Assembly (NCBI GenBank): GCA_012295275.1
Contig: CM022677.1
Span: 25,541,768 to 25,559,267, forward strand
Direction: 5' to 3'
DNA: 17,500 bases
Source of the DNA: Chrysomallon squamiferum
Lineage: Eukaryota > Mollusca > Gastropoda > Neomphalida > Peltospiridae
Positions within the stretch are counted from its first letter, which is position 1, and every line of letters starts with the position of its first letter. Position numbers and translations under genes: made by a program. The notes beneath the pieces are model-generated. The model was not told where the DNA came from, did no database searches, and saw nothing but the letters and a program-made list of their open reading frames with translations. Below are positions 1-8,800 of the stretch, in pieces.

Positions 1-220
1 AAAGATCTAAGCAATGAAGCAGAAATAAATAAATTAATACGTCTTAAACCTGATCGCTGCAGGAGGTTGTAATTCTAAGACAATAACTACGGTTAGAATT
101 AGATGTCTTGAATACACACGGAAACACGCCACAATGAAAGGTGTATAAGGCTATTGCGGGGGATTTTGGCAGCAACCACGCATGCGTCGATACAAGTTTT
201 AACAAATAAGTTTTAATATT
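1..220. repeat. Dispersed repeat, copy A (5' truncated by window edge or complete)
   Basis: This stretch matches 1861-2079 along its whole length, roughly 80% identical by eye with small indels. Shared blocks include AGATCTAAGCAATGAAGCAG, GCTGCAGGAG, AGAATTAGATGTC, ACCACGCATGCGT and ACAAGTTTTAACAA. The similarity stops after GTTTTAATATT, where copy A runs into unique DNA and copy B into microsatellite. I see no terminal inverted repeats and no clear Pol III A/B boxes, so the class is open: SINE-like, LTR-like or a miniature element. The left boundary cannot be set because the window starts inside or exactly at the match. Confidence 0.75.
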
Positions 221-456
221 AGCCCTGACGTGGCTGACCTTTGACTTGCTACCTGGCCTGATACCTGACCTGACCACCAACCCTTCGCCTACAATGTGTT
301 TTAATCAGACAACAGCATTTAAACAACGGTGCACTGTCAGAGATTATTTTCTTTCTTTTAGCCTCAGATCAATACAGACGTTTAGAGAGAGGAACAAAAG
401 GAGAAATACTAAGAAAATATATATATTCGGGTTACTTATAATTGGAGAATTGATTT

Positions 457-458
<2 letters not shown>
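221..458. other. Unique-looking non-coding stretch
   Basis: No supportable gene. The start holds several nuclear-receptor-like half-sites: TGACCT T TGACTT at 235-247 is a DR1 arrangement, and CTGACCTGACC follows near 267-277. TGACGTGG at 226-233 is CRE/UPRE-like. These are short motifs and may be chance. The remainder is AT-rich and leads into the TG microsatellite. Confidence 0.35.

Positions 459-490
<32 letters not shown>
459..490. repeat. (TG)16 microsatellite
   Basis: Sixteen uninterrupted TG dinucleotides. A typical animal microsatellite with no coding role; the Cys-Val readings across it are meaningless. Confidence 0.97.
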
Positions 491-494
<4 letters not shown>

Positions 495-540
495 AATGTT
501 ATATTTCTTTTCATCTGCGTCATCTTTCTGTTGTTTTATT

Positions 541-676
541 TTCTTTCTTCCTTTCTTTTATTGCTATCAGTCTCTCAAAACATCTCTCTTTCTCTCTATC
601 GTTCTCTCTCTCTTGTTCTTTCTCTCTCGCTCTGTTTCTCTCAGTTTTTCTCTCTCTTTCTCTCTCTTTCTCTCCT

Positions 677-763
<87 letters not shown>

Positions 764-792
764 GTCTTTCTCTTCTAACTGTCCTCTCTCTT
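541..792. repeat. Pyrimidine-rich tract with pure (TC)n core
   Basis: A strand-asymmetric C/T tract of about 250 bases. It contains an essentially pure TC run at about 680-760 (roughly 40 units) flanked by degenerate TCTTTC/TCTCTG variants. Such polypurine/polypyrimidine mirror tracts can adopt triplex (H-DNA) structure and are length-variable. Serine-leucine readings across it are artefacts. Confidence 0.95.
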
Positions 793-1108
793 TGTTTTAT
801 ATATATTAAAACTATCGTTATACTCTTTCCTTACTATTTATTTATTTATTTTATTTTATTTATTATTTTTTAATTTATTTTATATTTTATTTTCATTTCT
901 ATATGTACTTTACTCTCTTTTGAAATTAATCAATAAAAGATATAATTTGGTAACACAGTTAGCAATACCATTAGTTCAGCGGATCTACGCGTAAAATATC
1001 TCTTTCCAAACTTTGCTCCACTACTGGCATGACAAAGAACGTACTTCCGATCTGCAGAATTAAACAGAAGCTCCTGTGATGCTGTACGGAAAAGATTAGA
1101 CAGTTAAA
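793..1108. other. AT-rich stretch then unique DNA, no gene seen
   Basis: Positions 800-900 are T/A-rich with TTTATT-type runs. From about 950 to 1108 the base composition is balanced and the sequence looks unique, but I find no convincing open frame, splice pair or RNA fold. Confidence 0.5.
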
Positions 1109-1164
1109 TGACGTCATATTTTGTTTATCTCTGTGTTTAAACTGACGTCATACAACGATAAACA
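1109..1164. promoter_or_regulatory. Candidate regulatory cluster: two CREs and two forkhead-like sites
   Basis: The perfect palindrome TGACGTCA, the full cAMP-response element bound by CREB/ATF bZIP factors, occurs at 1109-1116 and again at 1143-1150, 34 bp apart. TGTTTATC (1122-1129) and its reverse complement GATAAACA (1157-1164) fit the forkhead core in opposite orientations. GTTTAAAC (1135-1142) is another 8-bp palindrome between them. Motif identity is seen directly; regulatory activity is inferred. The next confident coding start is at 2408, 1.2 kb downstream, so this could be an enhancer or distal promoter part of that gene or of something outside the window. Confidence 0.4.
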
Positions 1165-1185
1165 GAAATGTAATAATTCGTAAAT

Positions 1186-1336
1186 AAAGGATGCCTTTCC
1201 TTCTTTCCTTCTCATACCTTACCCTGTTATACCTGTAATTTACACACCTGGAAATGTTCCAGATTCACCATTCAAATCGGTAACATCAAATGCTTGAACC
1301 TTTTCAGAGCTTCTGTAACGTCTATGTAACAAAACT
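1186..1336 (-). other. Possible coding-like or mobile-element fragment on the minus strand
   Basis: Read on the minus strand from about 1329 down to 1240, the sequence gives a non-repetitive peptide ending SEKVQAFDVTDLNGESGTFPGV before a TAA. Its balanced composition is unlike the microsatellite DNA around it. It may be a remnant exon or a dispersed-element fragment, since it sits between microsatellites and is followed (in minus direction) by a purine-rich AAGGAAAGAAGG stretch. I do not recognise the peptide, and nothing upstream on that strand makes a believable gene. Confidence 0.2.
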
Positions 1337-1354
1337 ATGTGTTTGTGTATGTAT

Positions 1355-1414
1355 ATGTGTGTGTGTGTGTGTGCAAAACCAATACTGAGTGACAGCACTG
1401 TGTACAATATATAA

Positions 1415-1460
<46 letters not shown>
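1355..1460. repeat. (GT)n and (TA)21 microsatellites
   Basis: A short GT run at about 1355-1373 is followed by a 42-base pure TA run at 1419-1460. The TA run is a likely unpairing or slippage element. Confidence 0.95.
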
Positions 1461-1461
<1 letters not shown>

Positions 1462-1499
1462 GCTCACACAAAGAAAATTCTTCTCTAAATACATTCTCA

Positions 1500-1662
1500 T
1501 AAAGACTAAATACACACATGCATAAAGACACACACATGCATATATTATATGTACATATATACATACATATATATATATATTTTCCACAAAAATTATCATT
1601 TAAAAAAAAGAAGAAGAAGAAGAAGAAGAAGAAGAAGATAGAAGAAAAAAAAAAAAAAAAAA
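1500..1662. repeat. ACATA-rich, (AAG)n and poly-A simple repeats
   Basis: ACACACATGCATATA-type sequence (about 1510-1580) leads into (AAG)n at about 1609-1638 and an 18-base A run at 1645-1662. The A run could be a retroposon tail, but I see no matching target-site duplication. Confidence 0.9.
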
Positions 1663-1860
1663 TAACAAATGTTTTCTCTTATGTCACTAACTGTTATCGG
1701 TGTATCTTCGACAGTTTTCAATCACGAGCAGTTTGAATAAGATCGACAAAGCGGATACCCCCTCGAACGTCTTGAATTATACTTGTCTTATCACATTGTT
1801 ACCATCAATAAGTGTAAAATTGAGCCTGTTATGTTACGATTAGCCACCTTATAAAAAAGA
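1663..1860. other. Unique stretch, no gene seen
   Basis: About 200 bases of apparently unique DNA between the poly-A run and the second dispersed repeat. A TATAAAAAA string at 1850-1858 directly abuts the repeat. I find no supported frame. Confidence 0.5.
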
Positions 1861-2079
1861 AAAGATCTAAGCAATGAAGCAGAAATAAAAAAATGAACAC
1901 ATATTAAACCTGGGCGCTGCAGGAGAGTGTAATTTTGAGAGTTTTAACTACGGTCAGAATTAGATGTCGGGAATAAACCAGGAAGGTCGCCACAAGAACA
2001 AGTGTACAGGGTAGGGCGGGGGATTTGCAGTAACCACGCATGCGTGGGAACAAGTTTTAACAATATAAGTTTTAATATA
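1861..2079. repeat. Dispersed repeat, copy B
   Basis: Direct-orientation partner of 1-220, offset by 1860 bases. It begins with the same AAAGATCTAAGCAATGAAGC and ends with the same GTTTTAATAT-type string. It then goes straight into TGTGTGTATATATTATA and the GATA/GACA tract, as SINE-type elements often do at a microsatellite tail. Substitutions are spread through the copy, so the two insertions are old or came from different subfamilies. Confidence 0.75.
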
Positions 2080-2102
2080 ATATGTGTGTGTATATATTAT
2101 AC

Positions 2103-2272
2103 CTGAGAGATAGATAGACAGACAGACAGAGAGACAGACAGAGAGAGATAGATACATATATACATAGATAAATAGATAGATAGATAGATATATAGAGAGA
2201 TAGATAGAGAGTCAGACATATAAATAAATAGATAGATGAAAGATAGAAAGATAAAGAGATACACTGGTAGGT

Positions 2273-2303
<31 letters not shown>

Positions 2304-2375
2304 TAAACAGACAGACATATTAATACAGACACACAGACAGACAAAAAGAGAGATAGAGAAATAGATAGATAAACC
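2103..2375. repeat. Degenerate GATA/GACA tetranucleotide tract
   Basis: An interrupted array of GATA, GACA and GAGA steps on the plus strand, with blocks such as GATAGATAGATAGATA near 2175-2190 and GACAGACAGACAG near 2117-2140. The Ser-Ile-Tyr-Leu readings on the minus strand come from this repeat and are not genes. Confidence 0.95.
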
Positions 2376-2407
2376 AGATATAACTGTGCTCTCTTTATAT
2401 AAGTATA

Positions 2408-2474
2408 ATGGCATTTCATTTGCTGATTTTACTTAACATCTACTTTGCAATTCCAATTTGTGGATTCTTTCAGG
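2408..2474 (+). CDS. First coding exon: signal peptide of a secreted Thr-rich protein
   Basis: The ATG at 2408 has a strong start context (A at -3, G at +4). It opens a frame beginning MAFHLLILLNIYFAIPIC followed by GFFQ, the layout of a secretory signal peptide: a short N-region, a hydrophobic core of about 14 residues, and small residues before a likely cleavage point near Cys18-Gly19. The plain frame stops at 2577-2579 (57 residues), so it must be spliced to matter. Three candidate donors all leave phase 1: T|GTGGAT after 2459, a GC-type donor G|GCAAGA after 2474, and C|GTACGT after 2528. Phase 1 matches the acceptor at 2898. Ending at 2474 gives the cleanest protein (signal peptide then Val-Asp-Ser-Ser). 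Ending at 2528 uses a canonical GT but adds a basic stretch and a second hydrophobic run (MIFFILFFL). I chose 2474, with the donor uncertain. A phase-1 intron right after the signal peptide is common in secreted animal proteins. Confidence 0.5.
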
Positions 2475-2898
2475 GCAAGAAACGGGATCGTTGGAGAAGG
2501 ATGATATTTTTCATACTATTTTTCCTGCGTACGTATTTGCAATTTTGCTATTTATTACTGTTCTGTTATTATACAGTGTAATCGCCATTTGTGTTATATT
2601 TATCTCTGTATCTCCCTGTGACTCTTGTTCTATATTTCATGTTCTCCCTCTTTCTATATTTCTTTCACTCTTTCTTTTTTCTCACTCGTTCTTTCTTTCA
2701 CTTTCTCTTTCTCTTTTTTCTCTCTTTTTCTTTCCTTTTTTCTTCTTCAGTCTTTATTTCTATCTTTTCTTTCCTACTCTGTCTCTGTCTCTCTGTCTCT
2801 CTCTTTCTCTCTTTCTCTCTCGCTGTCTTTACTGAATATTTTTTGTTACTCTATTTACATTTTTATCTCTTCATCATTTTTTTCATTTTCGTCTGCAG
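2475..2898 (+). other. Predicted intron 1 with very long pyrimidine tract
   Basis: The intron ends in a textbook acceptor, TTTTCATTTTCGTCTGCAG at 2880-2898, preceded by an unusually long C/T-rich tract from about 2590 to 2830. The coding frame downstream enters in phase 1. The tract has no stop in one frame, so an uninterrupted reading appears to start at Met 2625 with a Phe/Ser/Leu-rich leader. That leader is translated pyrimidine tract, not protein. The 5' end is uncertain (2460, 2475 or 2529). Confidence 0.5.
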
Positions 2899-5800
2899 TG
2901 GATTCGTCTACCATTACAACACTAGTGGATTCCACTACCACAGATCAATCAAGCAATTCGACTACCACAGATCAATCAAGCAATTCGACTACCACAGAGA
3001 CTAAAGCCGTGGAATCCACTAACACGACTCAAGCAGAGGATTCGACAACCACAGAGACTGAAGATACATCACCCACAGTGACTGAAGATGCATCAACCAC
3101 AGTGACTGAAGATGCATCAACCACAGTGACTGAAGATGCATCAACCACAGTGACTGAAGATGCATCAACCACAGACACGGAGGATACAACACCCACAGTG
3201 ACTGAAGATGCATCAACCACAGTGACTGAAGATGCATCAACCACAGTGACGGAAGATACAACACCCACAGTACCAGAAGATGCATCAACCACAGTCACGG
3301 AAGATATAACACCCACAGTAACAGAAGATGCATCAACCACAGTCACGGAAGATACAACACCCACAGTAACAGAAGATGCATCAACCACAGTCACGGAAGA
3401 TACAACACCCACAGTGACTGAAGATGCATCAACCACACTCACTGAAGATGCATCAACCACAGTCACAGAAGATGCATCAACCACAGTCACGGAAGATACA
3501 ACACCCACAGTAACAGAAGATGCATCAACCACAGTCACGGAAGATACAACACCCACAGTGACTGAAGATGCATCAACCACAGTCACAGAAGACGCATCAA
3601 CCACAGTCACTGAAGATGCATCAAGCACAGTCACAGAAGATGCATCAACCACAGTAACAGAAGATGCATCAACCACAGTGACTGAAGATGCATCAACCAC
3701 AGTCACTGAAGATGCATCAACCACAGTCACAGAAGATGCATCAACCACAGTGACTGAAGATGCATCAACCACAGTAACAGAAGATGCATCAACCACAGTA
3801 ACAGAAGATGCATCAACCACAGTGACTGAAGATGCATCAACCACAGTAACAGAAGATGCATCAACCACAGTGACTGAAGATGCATCAACCACAGTCACTG
3901 AAGATGCATCAACCACAGTCACAGAAGATGCATCAACCACAGTAACAGAAGATGCATCAACCACAGTAACAGAAGATGCATCAACCACAGTCACTGAAGA
4001 TGCATCAACCACAGTCACTGAAGATGCATCAACCACAGTCACAGAAGATGCATCAGGCACAGTAACAGAAGATGCATCAACCACAGTCACGGAAGATGCA
4101 TCAACCACAGTCACGGAAGATACAACACCCACAGTTACGGAAGATGCATCAACCACAGAGACTGAAGATACATCAACCACACTCACTGAAGATGCATCAA
4201 GCACAGTAACTGAAGATGCATCAACCACAGTCACGAAAAATACAACACCCACAGTCACTGAAGATCTATCAACTACAGTCACGGAAGATGCAACACCCAC
4301 AGTGACTGAAGATGCATCAACAACACAGACTGAAGATACATCAACCACAGTCACTCAAGATACATCAACCACAGCGACTGAAGATGCATCAACCACAGTG
4401 ACTGAAGATACACCAACCACAGTGACTGAAGATGTATCAACCACAGTCACGGAAGATACAACACCCACAGTAACTGAAGATGCATCAGCGACAGTAATTG
4501 AAGATTCATCAACCACAGCAACGGAAGACACAACACCCACAGTCACTGAAGATGCATCAACCACAGTCACTGAAGATACAACAACCACAGTGACTGAAAA
4601 TGTATCAACCACAGTCACGGAAGATACAACACCCACAGTGACTGAAGATGTATCAACCACAGTCACGGAAGATACAACACCCACAGTGACTGAAGATGCA
4701 TCAACCACAGAGACTGAAGATACATCAGCCACAGTGACTGAAGATGTATCAACCACAGTCACGGAAGACACAACACCCACAGTGACTGAAGATGTATTAA
4801 CCACAGTCACGGAAGATACAACACCCACAGTAACTGAAGATGCATCAGCCACAGTAATTGAAGATTCAACAACCACAGCCACGGAAGACACAACACCCAC
4901 AGTCACTGAACATGCATCAACCACAGTCACTGAAGATAAAACAACCACAGTGACTGAAAATGTATCAACCACAGTCACGGAAGATACAACACCCACAGTG
5001 ACTGAAGATGTATCAACCACAGTCACGGAAGATATAACACCGACAGTTACTGAGGATACAACACCCACAGTGACTCAAGATGAATCAACCACAGTGACTG
5101 AAGATACATCAACCACAGTCACTCAAGATACATCAACCACAGTCACGGAAGATACAACACCCACAGTGACTGAAGATGTCTCAACCACAGTCACGGAAGA
5201 TATAACACCGACAGTTACTGAGGATACAACACCCACAGTGACTGAAGATACATCAACCACAGTCACTCAAGATACATCAACCACAGTCACGGAAGATACA
5301 ACACCCACAGTAACGGAAGATCTATCAACTACAGTCACGGAACATATAACACCGACAGTTACTGAGGATACAACACCCACAGTGACTGAAGATGTATCAA
5401 CCACAGTCACGGAAGATACAACACCCACAGTTAATGAAGATACAAGAACTACAGTGACTGAAGATTCACCAACCACAGTGACTGAACATACAACACCCAC
5501 AGTGACTGAAGATGCATCAACCACAGTCATTGAAGATACATCGACCACAATCACTGAAGATAAATCAGCCACAGTGACTGAAGATGCATCAACCACAGTC
5601 ACTGAAGATGCATCAACCACAGTCACGGAAGATACAACACCCACAGTGACTGAAGATGCATCAACCACAGTCACGGAAGATACAACACCCACAGTGACTG
5701 AAGATGTATCAACCACAGTCAAGGAAGATACATCAACCACAATGACTGAAGATGCATCAACCAGAGTCACGGAAGATACAACACCCACAGTAACAGAAGA

Positions 5801-8800
5801 TTCATCAACCACAGTCACGGAAAATACAACACCCACAGTGACTGAAGATAGAACACCCACAGCGACTGAAGATGCATCAACCACAGTAACTGAAGATGCA
5901 TCAACCACAGTCACGGAAGATACATCAACCACACTGACTGAAAATGCATCAACCACAGTCACTGAAGACACATCATCCACAGTGATTGAAGATGCATCAA
6001 CCAGAGTGACTGAAGATGCATCAACCAGACTCACGGAAGATACAACACCCACAGCAACAGAAGATTCATCAACTACAGTCACGGAAAATACATCAACCAC
6101 ACTGACTGAAGATGTATCACCCACAGTCACGGAAAATTCAACACCCACACTAACTGTAGATGCATCAAGCACAGAGACTGAAGATACATCAGCCACAGTC
6201 ACTGAAGATACATCATCCACAGTGACTGAAGATGCATCAACCACAGTCACGAAAGATACATCAACCACAGTCACTGAAGATGCATCAACCACAGTGACCG
6301 AAGACGCATCAACCACAGTTACTGAAGATGTATCAACCACAGTCACGGAAGATACAACACCCACAGTAACAGAAGATTCATCAACCACAGTCACGGAAGG
6401 TACAGCACCCGCAGTGACTGAAGATACAACACCCACAGTCACTGAAGATGTATCAACCACAGTCACGGAAGATACAACACCCACAGTTACTGAAGATACA
6501 ACACCAACATTAACAGGAGATGTATCAACAACAGTCACGGAAGATACAACAAACACAGTGACTGAAGATGTATCAACCACAGTCACGGTAGATACAACAT
6601 ACACAGTTACCGAAGATACAACACCCACAGTCACTGAAGATGTATCAACCACAGTCACGGAAGATACAACACCCAAAGTTACTGAAGATGCATCAACCAC
6701 AGTCACTGAAGATACATCAACCACACTCACAGAAGATACAACACCCACAGTGACTGAAGATACATCAACCACAGTAACAGAAGATACAACACCCACAGTG
6801 ACTGAAGATGCATCAACCATAGTAACAGAAGATACAACACCTACAGTGACTGAAGATCCATCAACCACAGTAACAGAGGATTCAACACCCACAGTGACAG
6901 AAGATGCATCAACCACAGTAAAAGAAGACACGACACCCACAGCAACAGAAGATACAACACCCACAGTGACAGAAGATGCATCAAGCACAGTAACAGAAGA
7001 CACGACACCCACAGTAACAGATGATACATCAACTACAATGACCGAAGATACATCAACCACAGTAACAGGAGATGTATCAACCATACTTACTGAACATACA
7101 TTAACCACAGTAACAGAAGATACAACACCAAGTGTGACTGATGATACATCACCGACAGTCATTGAAGATACATCAACCACTCAAACTGAAGATACATCAC
7201 CGACAGTCGCTGAGGATTCATCAACCGCAGTTACTGAGGATTCATCAACCACAGTCACTGAGGATTCATCAACCGCAGTTACTGAAGATACATCAACAAC
7301 AGTAACTGAAGATACTTCAACCACAGAGACTGAAGATACTTCAACCACAGAGACTGAAGACACATCACAGACATTCACTGAAGGTAAATCAACCATAGTT
7401 ACTAAAGATACATTAACAACAGTAACTGAAGATACATCAACCACATTTACTGAAGATACATCAACCACAGACACTGAAGATGCATCAACCAGAGTGACTG
7501 AAGATGTATCAACCACAGTCACGGAAGATACATCAACAACAGTGACTGAAGATGCATCAACCACAGTCACGGAAGATACATCCTCCACATTGACTGAAGA
7601 TGCATCAACCACAGTCACGGAATATACAACACCCACAGTGACAGAAGATGTCTCAACCACAGTCACGGAAGATATAACACCGACAGTTACTGAGGATACA
7701 ACACCCACAGTGACTGAAGATACATCAACCACAGTCACTCAAGATACATCAACCACAGTCACGGAAGATACAACACCCACAGTAACGGAAGATCTATCAA
7801 CTACAGTCACGGAAGATATAACACCGACAGTTACTCAGGATACAACACCCACAGTGACTGAAGATGTATCAACCACAGTCACGGAAGATACAACACCCAC
7901 AGTTAATGAAGATACAAGAACTACAGTGACTGAAGATTCACCAACCACAGTGACTGAACATACAACACCCACAGTGACTGAAGATGCATCAACCACAGTT
8001 ATTGAAGATACATCAACCACAATCACTAAAGATACATCAACCACAGTCCCTGAAGATACATCATCCACAGAGACTGAAGATAACTCAGCCACAGTGACTG
8101 AAGATGCATCAACCACAGTCACTGAAGATGCATCGACCACAGTCACGGAAGATACAACACCCACAGTGACTGAAGATGTATCAACCACAGTCAAGGAAGA
8201 TACATCAACCACAGTGACTGAAGATGCATCAACCAGAGTCACGGAAGATACAACACCCACAGTAACAGAAGATTCATCAACCACAGTCACGGAAAATACA
8301 ACACCCACAGTGACTGAAGATAGAACACCCACAGCGACTGAAGATGCATCAACCACAGTAACTGAAGATGCATCAACCACAGTCACGGAAGATACATCAA
8401 CCACACAGACTGAAGATGTATCAACCACAGTCACGGAAGATACATCAACCACACTGACTGAAGATGCATCAACCACAGTCACTGAAGACACATCATCCAC
8501 AGTGATTGAAGATGCACCAACCAGAGTGACTGAAGATGCATCAACCAGAGTCACGGAAGATACATCAACCACAGTGACTGAAGATGCATCAACCACAGTC
8601 ACGGAAGATACATCATCCACACTGACTGAAGATGCATCAACCACAGTCACGGAAGATACAACACCCACAGTGACTGAAGATGTATCAAGCACAGAGACTG
8701 AAGATACATCAGCCACAGTCACTGAAGATACATCAGCCACAGTCACTGAAGATACATCATCCACACTGACTGAAGATGCATCAACCACAGTCACGGAAGA

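Noticed and set aside
44-280. 78-codon minus-strand frame with mixed composition
   Set aside because: It lies in dispersed repeat copy A; the matching region of copy B (1960-2157) has frame changes, so the coding reading is not preserved.
246-873. Cys-Val and Ser-Leu-rich open frames
   Set aside because: Direct translation of TG and TC microsatellites; no start context, splice sites or conserved composition.
1645-1662. Poly-A run as a retrotransposon tail
   Set aside because: It is the end of an AAG simple repeat, with no element body recognised upstream and no target-site duplication seen.
2396-2403. TATATAAG as a TATA box
   Set aside because: It lies only 5 bp before the chosen ATG at 2408, too close to place a transcription start ahead of it, and it adjoins an AT-rich repeat.
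1960-2419. Ser-Ile-Tyr-Leu-rich minus-strand frames
   Set aside because: Translation of the GATA/GACA tetranucleotide tract.
2501-2528. Alternative start at ATG 2501 (MIFFILFFL) as the signal peptide
   Set aside because: It is in frame with, and downstream of, the stronger 2408 start; the hydrophobic core of nine residues is short. Kept only as part of the alternative donor model.
2625-2898. Phe/Ser/Leu-rich N-terminal leader of the long plus-strand frame starting at Met 2625
   Set aside because: It translates an intronic pyrimidine tract that ends in a strong acceptor at 2880-2898; no signal peptide logic, and a better start exists at 2408.
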